30,561 bases of DNA from an uncultured Anaerolineales bacterium (GTDB lineage Bacteria > Chloroflexota > Anaerolineae > Anaerolineales > Villigracilaceae). The stretch is taken from the NCBI GenBank assembly GCA_937928015.1, contig CALFXA010000150.1, positions 1 through 30,561 on the forward strand. Reading direction: 5' to 3'. Below are positions 1-7,129 of this stretch, piece by piece; positions within the stretch are counted from its first letter, which is position 1; each line of letters begins with the position of its first letter. Made by a program: the position numbers and the translations under genes. Below the pieces are notes generated by a model. It was not told the origin of the DNA, searched no databases, and saw nothing but the letters and a program-made list of their open reading frames with translations.

Positions 1-10
1 CTTCCGATCT
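1..10. other. Illumina adapter remnant at contig start
   Basis: The first ten bases, CTTCCGATCT, are the 3' end of the standard Illumina sequencing adapter. Together with the much longer adapter match at the other end, this shows that the contig boundary is an assembly artefact. The first three codons readable in the kinase frame are therefore not biological. Confidence 0.9.
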
Positions 11-1201
11 CTCACCCGCCGCGACCCGCGCCTGGAGCCGCCCTTCTCATTCGCTGAACGGCCCATCCGCCGCATCAACCCAAATGTCTCGCCCGAGTTG
101 GAACTGGCCATCAACACCAGCCTGCAATACAATCCCAGCGAACGCTTCCAGAACACCAACGACATGAAGGATGCGCTGATGGGTGTGGCCCGCAAGACCG
201 GCGCGCTCTCCAAGATCACCACCGCCCTGCCGGCCCAGTCCACGGCCATCAAGCCGCTGTGGGCCTTCAAATGCGAGGATGAGATTCGCGGCACGCCGGC
301 CCTGCACCAGGGTTCATTGTTCGTCGGCTGTTACGACAACAACCTATACGCCATCAATGCCGCAGACGGACAATTCCAGTGGAAGTATGCCACCGACGGC
401 GGCATCGTCTCGCGCCCGGCGGCGTACGAAGGCAACATCTACTTTGGGTCCGAGGACCAGCGCCTGCATGTGGTCAGCATCCGCTCAGGCAAGGTGGTAT
501 GGACCTACTACACCGACGGCAAGATCCGCTCCTCGCCTCGTCTGGCAGAGGGCCATAGTTTCATCGGCTCCGACGACCATTACCTGCACGCCGTCAATCT
601 GAACACGGGCCGCGCCGCCTGGAAGTTCGAGGCCGCCGATGCCGTCCGCTCGACGCCTTACGTGGCAAACGAGTTGGTCTACACCGGCACCGAGAGCGGC
701 GACTTCTACGCTGTGGATTTCCGCGGTACGATGAAGTGGCGCTTCCAGGCCAAGCGTGCCATCACGTCCTCACCCACCGTCAAGGGACAGGCTGTGTACT
801 TCGCCTCGCTCGACGGCACGCTCTACGCGCTGGACTCCAAGAATGGCTGGCCGCTGTGGCGCTTCCGCCTGGGCAAAGGTTCCATCTCATCCCCGGTCAT
901 CGCCGATGATTTCATCTTCCTCGGCGCAGCGGACGGTTTCATGTACTGCGTCGATATGCGCACCTCGAAGGAGGTCTGGCGCTTCCGCACCGAGAATCAG
1001 GTCAGCAGTTCGCCCATCATCTACAAAGATTCGCTCTACTTCGGCTCGGTGGATAACACCCTGTACTGCCTCGAATACCGCTCGGGCCGTCTGCGCTGGA
1101 AATTCGAGACCAAGGGACCCATCACCGGCTCGCCCCTGGCCTTCGACGATATCGTCTACATCGGCTCGACCGATCATCACATGTACGCGCTGCTCGCCTG
1201 A
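11..1201 (+). CDS. Ser/Thr protein kinase C-terminus fused to eight-blade PQQ-like beta-propeller (5' partial)
   Basis: The reading frame is open from the end of the adapter. Its first ~55 residues read like the last part (subdomain XI) of a bacterial Hanks-type kinase: a TRRDPRLEPPFSF segment, then NPNVSPELE, then the conserved Arg in NPSERFQ. The rest contains eight propeller repeats of about 40 residues. Each has a W[KR]F-type strand, an SSP turn, a YFGS-type strand and a LYALD-type strand ending in a G[KR] turn, starting with LWAFK and ending with MYALLA. Such propellers sense ligands or bind partners in kinase receptors. No transmembrane segment lies between kinase and propeller, so this part may be cytoplasmic. 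A TTG at 98 could be called as a start but lies inside the kinase domain, so the gene really begins beyond the contig. It is followed after 16 bases by the PP2C gene, the usual antagonist pairing. Confidence 0.88.
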   Translation, partial: LTRRDPRLEPPFSFAERPIRRINPNVSPELELAINTSLQYNPSERFQNTNDMKDALMGVARKTGALSKITTALPAQSTAIKPLWAFKCEDEIRGTPALHQGSLFVGCYDNNLYAINAADGQFQWKYATDGGIVSRPAAYEGNIYFGSEDQRLHVVSIRSGKVVWTYYTDGKIRSSPRLAEGHSFIGSDDHYLHAVNLNTGRAAWKFEAADAVRSTPYVANELVYTGTESGDFYAVDFRGTMKWRFQAKRAITSSPTVKGQAVYFASLDGTLYALDSKNGWPLWRFRLGKGSISSPVIADDFIFLGAADGFMYCVDMRTSKEVWRFRTENQVSSSPIIYKDSLYFGSVDNTLYCLEYRSGRLRWKFETKGPITGSPLAFDDIVYIGSTDHHMYALLA

Positions 1202-1217
1202 GCGTGGAGGAGATTTC

Positions 1218-2126
1218 GTGGTTGATTTTTTCCGCAATTTATTCCGCAAGGAAACCCGCCGCGAGCCGGCCGTCCTCGATGGAACCACCACTGCGCCCCT
1301 GACCGATCACCAGATCCAGTCGATCCTTCAGAATCAGAGTCCACGCTATGAGATTCAGCAACTGATCGCCGCCAGCGGACAGTCGGTGGGCAAACAGCGC
1401 GAACATAACGAAGACAGCCTGTTGGCCATCACCGCCACCATCGCCGGGCATTCGGGCAATATCCCCTTTGGCCTTTATATCGTGGCAGACGGCATGGGCG
1501 GGCATCAGTTCGGTGAAGTGGCCAGCAACGCCGCCATCCGCATCATCGCCGGGCACGTCATGCGCAGCTTCCATACCTATCTCTTCAACATGCCCACCCA
1601 GCCCATGCAGGAACCCCTGCAGGAAATCATGGAAACCGCCATCAAGGACGCGCACCGCTTCGTCCAGCGCGAAGCCCCGGGCAGCGGCACCACCGTCACT
1701 GCCGCGCTGGTGCTGGGTCAGCAAATCACCATCGCCCATGTGGGCGACAGCCGCGCCTTTGCCCTCTATCCCGATGGCCGCATCCAGGCTATCACCCGCG
1801 ACCACAGCCTGGTCAAACGTCTGGAGGAGCTCGGCCACCTCAGCGCCGACGAGGCCGCCAACTTCCCGCACCGCAATGTACTCATCCGCGCGCTCGGCCA
1901 GGGCGAAACCCTCGAAGCCGATGTGTTCACCGTCTCCTTCCCCCAACCCGGGCACCTCATGCTATGCAGCGACGGTCTGTGGGGCGTGGTCACCGAACCC
2001 GACCTCTACCGCGCCGTGGCCGAGGCGCCCACCCTGCATCGTGCCTGTCAGAATCTCGTCGAGGCCGCCAACATCGCCGGCGGTCCGGATAATATCAGTG
2101 TTGTCTTGGCCCAATTGATCGGATAG
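1218..2126 (+). CDS. PP2C-family Ser/Thr protein phosphatase
   Basis: A 302-residue PPM/PP2C phosphatase, expected to remove phosphate from targets of the kinase encoded just upstream. All hallmark motifs are present: NED (64-66), DGMGG (91-95), GSGTT (about 155-159), VGDSRA (about 175-180), CSDGLWG (Asp252) and GGPDN (Asp291), so the two-metal site is intact. The family core is about 240 residues; here it follows a ~50-residue N-terminal extension with no membrane segment. The start is the GTG at 1218, because GGAGGAG at 1206-1212 sits five bases before it. The frame is open further upstream, but that part is only the shadow of the propeller gene. The stop codon is one base from the next ATG, implying translational coupling. 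Confidence 0.93.
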   Translation: MVDFFRNLFRKETRREPAVLDGTTTAPLTDHQIQSILQNQSPRYEIQQLIAASGQSVGKQREHNEDSLLAITATIAGHSGNIPFGLYIVADGMGGHQFGEVASNAAIRIIAGHVMRSFHTYLFNMPTQPMQEPLQEIMETAIKDAHRFVQREAPGSGTTVTAALVLGQQITIAHVGDSRAFALYPDGRIQAITRDHSLVKRLEELGHLSADEAANFPHRNVLIRALGQGETLEADVFTVSFPQPGHLMLCSDGLWGVVTEPDLYRAVAEAPTLHRACQNLVEAANIAGGPDNISVVLAQLIG

Positions 2127-2127
2127 C

Positions 2128-3603
2128 ATGCCCTCCAGACAGGTCGACTACTACGCCGTCCTCGGCGTCCTGCGTGATGCCTCTTCCGAGGATATTAAAC
2201 GCGCCTATTTCGAGGCGGCCCAACGCCTGCACCCCGACAAAAACAAGGCGCCCGGCGAGACCGAACTCTTTCTGGATATCCAGCAAGCGTACGAGGTGTT
2301 GTCCAACCCCAAGCGCCGTTCCCAATACGACGCCACCCTGCCCCCCGCCGAACCTACCCAGACGGTCGTCCAACACAAGATCTATTTCAGCCGCCCCAAC
2401 CTGGTGCGGTTGACCGAACCACAGTTGGTGTATGCGCTGATCGAGGTCGAACCGCACGAGAAGGAAGGCCGCATCCCTGCGCCGCCGCTCAACGTGGCGC
2501 TGGTGCTAGACCGCTCCACCTCGATGCAGGGCGGCAAAATGGACATGGTCAAGACCGCGGCCATCCAACTGCTGCGCAGCCTGCGGCCCGAAGACATCCT
2601 CAGCGTGATTTCGTTCAGCGACCGGGCCGAGGTGGTCATCCCTGCCGCCTTCCAGCGCGACCGCAACAAGATGGAGTCGCGCATCCAGATGATGCAGCCC
2701 GGCGGCGCCACCGAAATCTTTCAGGGGCTGGAAGCAGGCTATAACGAGGTCAAGCGCGGGCTGGACCCCTCGCGGGTCAACCACATCATCCTGCTCACCG
2801 ACGGTCACACCTACGGCGATGAGCAAGCCTGTCTCGAACTGGCCGCCGAAGCCGCCAAACAGAACGTCGGCATCAGCGGCATGGGCATCGGCACAGACTG
2901 GAATGACATCTTCCTCGATGCAATCGCCAGCCGCACCGGCGGCAACAGTGCCTACATCGCCCAGGCCCAGGATGTCCAGCGCATCCTGTCCGAAAAGTTC
3001 AAGGCGCTCGCCAACACCTACGCGGACGAGGTGGCCTTAACCTTCACCCCGCAAGAGGGCGTCAACTTGAACTATGCCTTCCGCATTCAGCCGGAGGGTG
3101 GCCCCGTCTCGCTGGAAAACCCGATGAAACTCGGGCCCATCCTCCAGGATGTGCCACTCAACGTTTTATTCGAATTCATCGTTGACCCCTCCGCTTTGCA
3201 AGGGGATACGATTACAATATTGAATGGTTCCTTGAAGGTATCCATCGCCGCACGCCCGCAGCCCATCCCACCCATCCGCGTGGGACTGGTGCGGGGCATC
3301 GCCTCTGAAGCGGATTCGGACCCGCCGCCCACGAAGATCCTCAGCGCGCTTTCGCGTCTGACGCTCTACCGTCTGCAAGAAAAGGCCCGCTCCGAAGCCG
3401 ACGCCGGCCGCATCGACTCGGCCACCCGCCACCTCAAGAACCTGGCCTCCCACCTGCTCGCACAGGGAGAGCAGGGACTGGCTCGCACCGCCCTGCTGGA
3501 GGCTGACAGCCTGGAACGCAATCAAATCTGGGGCTCCGAACGCTCCAAAGAGATCAAGTATCGCACCCGTGCCCTGTTGCTTTCGGGCGCGAAGGAGAAG
3601 TAA
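2128..3603 (+). CDS. J-domain / von Willebrand factor A fusion protein
   Basis: A 491-residue protein. Residues 7-70 are a J domain with the HPD tripeptide (35-37) that stimulates DnaK-type ATPases. Residues ~121-300 are a vWA domain with an intact MIDAS: DRSTS at 128-132, Thr in GGATE near 195 and the TDG Asp at 225. A beta-rich segment follows, then a helical C-terminus rich in Ala, Glu and Arg (about 400-491). vWA domains with a MIDAS bind partners through a divalent metal. I infer an adaptor that brings DnaK to, or assembles, a complex controlled by the kinase/phosphatase pair. There is no signal peptide or membrane segment. Only one base separates it from the phosphatase stop, and two bases from the FHA gene. 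The J-vWA combination in one chain is uncommon. Confidence 0.85.
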   Translation: MPSRQVDYYAVLGVLRDASSEDIKRAYFEAAQRLHPDKNKAPGETELFLDIQQAYEVLSNPKRRSQYDATLPPAEPTQTVVQHKIYFSRPNLVRLTEPQLVYALIEVEPHEKEGRIPAPPLNVALVLDRSTSMQGGKMDMVKTAAIQLLRSLRPEDILSVISFSDRAEVVIPAAFQRDRNKMESRIQMMQPGGATEIFQGLEAGYNEVKRGLDPSRVNHIILLTDGHTYGDEQACLELAAEAAKQNVGISGMGIGTDWNDIFLDAIASRTGGNSAYIAQAQDVQRILSEKFKALANTYADEVALTFTPQEGVNLNYAFRIQPEGGPVSLENPMKLGPILQDVPLNVLFEFIVDPSALQGDTITILNGSLKVSIAARPQPIPPIRVGLVRGIASEADSDPPPTKILSALSRLTLYRLQEKARSEADAGRIDSATRHLKNLASHLLAQGEQGLARTALLEADSLERNQIWGSERSKEIKYRTRALLLSGAKEK

Positions 3604-3605
3604 TT

Positions 3606-4127
3606 ATGATCGTCTGCCCGAATTGTCGTCACAACAACATGACCGGGTCCATGTTCTGCAGCGAATGCGGCGCGCACCTGATTGCGTCCGACAACCTGGT
3701 CACCCAAAACATCGCTCCCGACCAGGCAGAGATGGAGGAAGCCCTCTCCAGTCCGCCCATCACGGGCATCCACCGCACGGCGGGGAGCAAGCTCGATACC
3801 TGGGGCACCCTGCACCTGCTCGAAACGGGACAGATGCTCCCGCTCTCCGACCGCAACGAGTTCACCCTCGGCCGCATCAGCGACGGACAGCCGATCATGC
3901 CCGACATCGACCTCTCGCCTTATCACGCGTATGCCAACGGCGTCTCGCGCCTGCATGGGGTGGTCAAGCGCATCCACGAAAAGATCGTCTTCATGGACCT
4001 GGGTTCCTCGAACGGGACCTACCTGAACGGCAAGCGCATTCCGCCCAACGTGGAACATACCCTGCGTCATGGAGACGTGGTGATGCTCGGGAAGTTGAAG
4101 ATCCAAATTCTGCTCCAGCCCATCTAG
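3606..4127 (+). CDS. Zinc-ribbon and FHA domain protein
   Basis: A 173-residue phosphothreonine-reader candidate. The N-terminus carries a two-knuckle zinc ribbon, CPNC (4-7) and CSEC (about 18-21). The C-terminal ~95 residues are an FHA domain: TLGR, then SRLHG, then DLGSSNGTYLNG, and a final HGDVVMLGK strand. The Arg, Ser and His that contact phosphopeptide in FHA domains are present. A linker of ~50 residues separates the two domains. GAAGGAG at 3591-3597, inside the end of the preceding gene, provides the ribosome site. In this operon it probably recognises a threonine phosphorylated by the upstream kinase and released by the PP2C enzyme. Confidence 0.9.
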   Translation: MIVCPNCRHNNMTGSMFCSECGAHLIASDNLVTQNIAPDQAEMEEALSSPPITGIHRTAGSKLDTWGTLHLLETGQMLPLSDRNEFTLGRISDGQPIMPDIDLSPYHAYANGVSRLHGVVKRIHEKIVFMDLGSSNGTYLNGKRIPPNVEHTLRHGDVVMLGKLKIQILLQPI

Positions 4128-4149
4128 GCTGCTGGGCGAAAGGAATCTC

Positions 4150-4392
4150 ATGGCCTATCATGTCATCCTCCACATCGCGGGCGAGAACGCCATTGCGGGC
4201 GAGATCGAAGAACTCCCCAAGCCCAGCGACACCTTGATCGTGGTCAGCAACCCGCGCACCCGCGAAGGCAAGGACCTGCATTACATCGAGCCGAACGTCA
4301 GCAAGGTCATCTGGCCGATCAATAAACTCACGCTGATCGAGGTCCTCGAAGGCGCCGAAGAAGAGAAGATCATCGGCTTCGTGAGGGACTAG
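4150..4392 (+). CDS. Small conserved-looking protein of unknown function (80 aa)
   Basis: I do not recognise this family. The 80-residue product is acidic, has no membrane segment or cysteine, and is predicted to be mostly beta strands: a hydrophobic first strand (YHVILHI), a TLIVVSNP strand near residue 30, then KVIWPINKLTLIEVLE near 53-68. The start is supported by AAAGGA at 4139-4144. It lies between the FHA gene and the response-regulator gene with gaps of 22 and 3 bases, so it is almost certainly translated as part of the operon. A small SH3- or Sm-like barrel is possible, but that is only inference from strand pattern. Confidence 0.7.
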   Translation: MAYHVILHIAGENAIAGEIEELPKPSDTLIVVSNPRTREGKDLHYIEPNVSKVIWPINKLTLIEVLEGAEEEKIIGFVRD

Positions 4393-4395
4393 CCC

Positions 4396-5115
4396 ATGCC
4401 CGAGACCTTTGACCGCCGCCGCATCCTCGTGGTCGACGACGAGGAGCGCATGGTGCGCTTCATCCGCATGAACCTGGAGCACGACGGCTTCCAGGTGGCC
4501 GAGGCTTTCAATGGCAAGCAGGCCATCAGCAAGATCCGCGATGTGACCCCCGACCTGATCCTGCTCGACGTGATGATGCCCGACCTGGACGGCTTCGAAG
4601 TGCTGGAGACCGTCCGTGAAGTGAGCAATGTGCCCGTCATCATGCTCACCGCCAAGGGCGAGGAAGACGACCGCGTGCGCGGACTGGAACTCGGTGCGGA
4701 CGACTACATCACCAAGCCGTTCAGCCCGCGTGAACTGGTCAGCCGCGTGAAAGCCGTGCTGCGCCGCACCGAGGCCGCCAGCGGCTCGATGCACGGCCTG
4801 ATGGAGATCGATGAACGCCTGAAGATCGACTTCGACCGCCGCGAGATCTGGCTGGAAGGCAAACTGGTCAAGCTGCGCCCCACCGAATACCGCCTGCTCT
4901 TCCACCTGGTGCAGAATGCGGGTTGGGTCGTCTCGCACGACCAGTTGCTGCAAAAGGTGTGGGGCTACGAGTACCGCGATGAGCCGCATTACGTGCGCCT
5001 GTACATCAACTACCTGCGCCAAAAGTTGGAAAAAGACCCCGCCAACCCCAAGTACATCCTGACCGAGCGCGGCGTGGGGTACCGCTTCGTGGATTTCAAG
5101 CGCAACAAAGACTAA
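4396..5115 (+). CDS. OmpR/PhoB-family response regulator
   Basis: A 239-residue two-component response regulator. The receiver domain (about 9-122) has the acidic pair Asp14/Asp15, phosphoacceptor Asp58 in [11 protein letters not shown], Thr85 and Lys107 in ITKPFS. The C-terminal winged-helix DNA-binding domain (about 140-235) shows the family signature around [12 protein letters not shown] and a VWGYEY wing segment, ending with GVGYRFV. No histidine kinase is encoded beside it. Being last in a Ser/Thr kinase operon, it may be a cross-talk target or be phosphorylated by a distant kinase. The stop is followed by a stem-loop that may end the operon. Confidence 0.93.
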   Translation: MPETFDRRRILVVDDEERMVRFIRMNLEHDGFQVAEAFNGKQAISKIRDVTPDLILLDVMMPDLDGFEVLETVREVSNVPVIMLTAKGEEDDRVRGLELGADDYITKPFSPRELVSRVKAVLRRTEAASGSMHGLMEIDERLKIDFDRREIWLEGKLVKLRPTEYRLLFHLVQNAGWVVSHDQLLQKVWGYEYRDEPHYVRLYINYLRQKLEKDPANPKYILTERGVGYRFVDFKRNKD

Positions 5116-5148
5116 GAAACACACCCCAATCTCATACGAATTTTTGAC

Positions 5149-5186
5149 AAAACGCTTGCGTACTTCCAACGCAGGCGTTTTATATT
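5149..5186 (+). promoter_or_regulatory. HAIR-like inverted repeat and -10 box before hsp20
   Basis: CTTGCGT (5155-5161), seven bases, then ACGCAGG (5169-5175) resembles the HspR operator HAIR, known as CTTGAGT-N7-ACTCAAG: 11 of 14 positions and the exact spacing match. It is followed by TATATT (5181-5186), a good -10 hexamer, with TTGCGT at 5156-5161 as a possible weak -35 (spacer 19). An operator overlapping the core promoter would suit heat-shock repression. The same bases extend to a 13-bp stem (5149-5161 with 5169-5181), so the element may also serve as terminator of the upstream operon. Confidence 0.55.
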
Positions 5187-5223
5187 AACGGCATCCAACC
5201 AATCAACCATAAAGGAGGTTGCT

Positions 5224-5664
5224 ATGTCAAATCTAATCCGTTGGGAGCCCGCTCGTGAAATGATGACCCTGCGTGAGGCGATGGATCGTCTGTTCGATGA
5301 CGCCTTCACCCGCCCGATCAGCATGACGGGCAACCTGTCTCTGCCCGCCATCGACATGTACCAGACCGACGATGAACTGGTGGTCAAGGCGGCCGTCCCG
5401 GGCGTCAAGGCCGAGGATGTGCAGATCAGCGTGACCGGTGAAGTGCTGAGCATCAAGGGCGAGACCAAGCTGAAGGAAGAGAGCAAGGAAAAGGCCTGGC
5501 ACATCCGCGAACATCGCTGGGGCTCGTTCGAGCGCCGCATCATGCTGCCGACCGATGTGGTGGCCGACAAGGCCAAGGCCGAGTTCGAGAACGGCATTTT
5601 GACCATCACCCTGCCCAAGGCAGAGGAGGTCCGCCCGAAGACGATCACCGTCAAGGCGAAGTAA
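5224..5664 (+). CDS. hsp20: Hsp20 / alpha-crystallin family small heat-shock protein
   Basis: A 146-residue ATP-independent holdase that binds unfolding proteins and forms large oligomers in the cytoplasm. The N-terminal arm has the common RWEP start and a RLFDDAF segment. The alpha-crystallin domain runs from about 43 to 135 and ends with the A-x-x-x-N-G-x-L signature (AKAEFENGILTITLPK). A short C-terminal ITV tail could be the I-x-I/V oligomerisation motif. AAAGGAGG at 5211-5218, five bases before ATG, is the strongest ribosome site in the window and fits a highly expressed protein. It is monocistronic, bounded by a heat-shock-like promoter and a strong terminator. Confidence 0.96.
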   Translation: MSNLIRWEPAREMMTLREAMDRLFDDAFTRPISMTGNLSLPAIDMYQTDDELVVKAAVPGVKAEDVQISVTGEVLSIKGETKLKEESKEKAWHIREHRWGSFERRIMLPTDVVADKAKAEFENGILTITLPKAEEVRPKTITVKAK

Positions 5665-5703
5665 ACCGACGAAACGGGACCCATCTCAGGGTCCAGGACC
5701 AGC

Positions 5704-5740
5704 GGCGGGGACCCGAACATGGGTCCCCGCCCTCTTGTTT
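5704..5740 (+). terminator. Rho-independent terminator of hsp20
   Basis: GGCGGGGACCC (5704-5714) pairs perfectly with GGGTCCCCGCC (5721-5731) around a GAACAT loop, followed by a T-rich tail (CTCTTGTTTCTTCT). A weaker GGGACCC/GGGTCC hairpin lies just upstream at 5676-5694 and shares the same GGGACCC word. Confidence 0.88.
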
Positions 5741-5768
5741 CTTCTCGACTTTCATGACAAAGTTAGGG

Positions 5769-5774
5769 TAAAAT
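5769..5774 (+). promoter_or_regulatory. -10 box of the NarL-type regulator; possible leaderless start
   Basis: TAAAAT lies nine bases before the ATG at 5784, with TCGACT (5745-5750) as a possible -35 at 18-base spacing. No Shine-Dalgarno sequence occurs between box and ATG, so transcription probably starts at or next to the initiation codon. Confidence 0.5.
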
Positions 5775-5783
5775 CAGCACATC

Positions 5784-6443
5784 ATGTCAAAACAACGCAT
5801 TATTCTTGTGGACGATCATGAAGTCGTGCGCCTGGGGCTGAAGGCCCTCCTGGAGCGCAACCAGCAATTCGAGGTTATCGGCGAGGCTGGCTCGGCCCGT
5901 GAGGCCATCGAGCAGGTGACCGCCCTCCAGCCTGATGTGGTGGTGATGGACATCCGCCTGCCAGGCACCTCGGGCATCGAGGCCTGCGAAGAGATCGTAA
6001 ACCGTTTCCCGGGCACGAAGGTCATCATGCTGACCTCGTACGCGGAGGACGAGATGCTCTTCTCGGCCATTCGCGCGGGGGCCTCGGGCTACATCCTGAA
6101 GCAGATCGGCAGCGAGGACCTGGTAAAGGCGCTCGAAGCGGTCGGACGCGGCGAGGCGCTGCTCGACCCCGCTGTCACCCAGCGCGTCTTCCAGGAAGTG
6201 CGCCGTGCGGTGAAGGAGGAGGAGGCCTCGGCCTTCGCCCACCTCAGCCAGCAGGAGAAGCACGTGCTGTTGCTGGTCTCCGAAGGCAAGACCAACCGCG
6301 AGATTGCCAAGGCGTTGTTCCTGGGGGAAGGCACGGTGCGGAACTATGTGTCGAGCATCCTCTCGAAATTGAGCGTCAACAACCGCGCTGAGGCGGCCGC
6401 CTATGCAGTGGAACATAACCTGCGCGAGTACATTACCCCGTGA
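5784..6443 (+). CDS. NarL/FixJ-family response regulator
   Basis: A 219-residue regulator. The receiver (about 5-120) carries Asp10/Asp11, phosphoacceptor Asp56 in [12 protein letters not shown], Thr84 and Lys106 in YILKQI. The C-terminal LuxR-type helix-turn-helix (about 150-212) contains [25 protein letters not shown] as two consecutive helices and the recognition helix [12 protein letters not shown]. The receiver motif around [16 protein letters not shown] resembles the DevR/DosR group, which responds to hypoxia or nitric oxide in actinobacteria; applying that role here is inference. No sensor kinase is adjacent. Transcription appears leaderless and ends at a terminator that reaches the next gene's start. 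Confidence 0.93.
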   Translation: MSKQRIILVDDHEVVRLGLKALLERNQQFEVIGEAGSAREAIEQVTALQPDVVVMDIRLPGTSGIEACEEIVNRFPGTKVIMLTSYAEDEMLFSAIRAGASGYILKQIGSEDLVKALEAVGRGEALLDPAVTQRVFQEVRRAVKEEEASAFAHLSQQEKHVLLLVSEGKTNREIAKALFLGEGTVRNYVSSILSKLSVNNRAEAAAYAVEHNLREYITP

Positions 6444-6447
6444 GATC

Positions 6448-6476
6448 AAAACCTGCATGAAAGTGCAGGTTTTTTC
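6448..6476 (+). terminator. Rho-independent terminator after the NarL-type regulator
   Basis: AAAACCTGCA (6448-6457) pairs with TGCAGGTTTT (6464-6473) around TGAAAG, followed by further T residues. It ends only a few bases before the HAD gene's ATG at 6480, so that ATG lies in the terminator tail. Confidence 0.9.
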
Positions 6477-6479
6477 TTT

Positions 6480-6986
6480 ATGACCCTTTCAACTTCCTCC
6501 TCCTTCATTCTCTTCGACTGGGGCGATACCGTGATGCATGATGATTTCCCCACCTCCACGGTGCCGATGGTGGAGTGGGAGGCCGTCCGCGCGGTGGAGG
6601 GGATCGCCGAGGCGCTGGAACGGCTCCACGCAGGCGGGCGGACCTGCATCCTGGCGACCAGTGCGGCCATCTCGGACGAGACGCAGATCCGCGGGGCGCT
6701 GGCGCGCGCGGGACTGGACGGTTACTTCTCCCGCATCTATTGTTTCCAGAACACGGGGCTGCCCAAAGGCGTGGATTTCTACCGTCACATCCTGGCGGAC
6801 CTGGGGATCGCCCCCGAAATGGCGGTGATGGTGGGTGACACCTTCGAGAAGGACGTGGTGGCCGCCAACGCAGCGGGACTCGCGGCGGTATGGTTCAACC
6901 CACGCTCGGACGAGGTCCGCAGCGGGGAGCGGTATGCCACGATCCACTCGCTGGAGGAACTGCCCGGGCTGCTGGGCGCGGCCTGA
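6480..6986 (+). CDS. HAD-superfamily hydrolase with unusual motif I
   Basis: A compact 168-residue HAD fold, probably a phosphatase. Motif I reads FDWGDT: the nucleophile Asp (residue 13) is present, but the second acidic position (+2), normally Asp, is Gly. Motif II (LATSA), motif III Lys (GLPKG) and motif IV (VGDTFEKDVVAA) are intact. Similar DWG-type motifs occur in other HAD-family members, so the protein may still be active, but the usual general acid/base is absent at its standard place. The cap is minimal. The ATG lies in the T-tail of the preceding terminator and has no ribosome site; a later start would remove motif I, so this start is kept. Confidence 0.8.
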   Translation: MTLSTSSSFILFDWGDTVMHDDFPTSTVPMVEWEAVRAVEGIAEALERLHAGGRTCILATSAAISDETQIRGALARAGLDGYFSRIYCFQNTGLPKGVDFYRHILADLGIAPEMAVMVGDTFEKDVVAANAAGLAAVWFNPRSDEVRSGERYATIHSLEELPGLLGAA

Positions 6987-7007
6987 GGTCCAGGCGGGAC
7001 GAATCGC

Positions 7008-7036
7008 TTGAAGCCCGGGGGAATTTGTTGTATAGT
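7008..7036 (+). promoter_or_regulatory. Sigma-70-type promoter of the protease-like gene
   Basis: TTGAAG (7008-7013) and TATAGT (7031-7036) are separated by exactly 17 bases, the best-spaced promoter in the window. It implies a start near 7043 and a leader of nearly 90 bases before the ATG at 7130. Confidence 0.68.
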
Positions 7037-7042
7037 GGACAG

Positions 7043-7129
7043 GCCAGCCGTCAACAGCGGACCGTTCGCGGTCGTTCGGGAAGGACGGGCTGGCGAATCC
7101 AATGCAGGATTGCAGGCAGGTTTTTCAGC
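7043..7129 (+). other. Structured 5' leader of the protease-like gene
   Basis: The predicted untranslated leader contains an outer stem, GCCAGCCGTC with GACGGGCTGGC (one bulged G), enclosing a hairpin GACCG-TTCG-CGGTC with a UUCG tetraloop. A third small stem AATCC/GGATT follows. The pattern suggests a folded regulatory leader; I cannot assign it to a known riboswitch class. Confidence 0.4.

Noticed and set aside
756..1217. Upstream extension of the PP2C gene
   Set aside because: It overlaps the propeller in another frame, with Arg/Ser-rich nonsense translation; GTG 1218 has a clear ribosome site.
5144..5186. TTGACA at 5144-5149 as -35 of hsp20 with TATATT as -10
   Set aside because: The spacer would be 31 bases, far outside the usable range.
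6890..7129. Upstream extension of the protease-like gene
   Set aside because: It overlaps the end of the HAD gene and the promoter at 7008-7036; the conserved part begins at ATG 7130.
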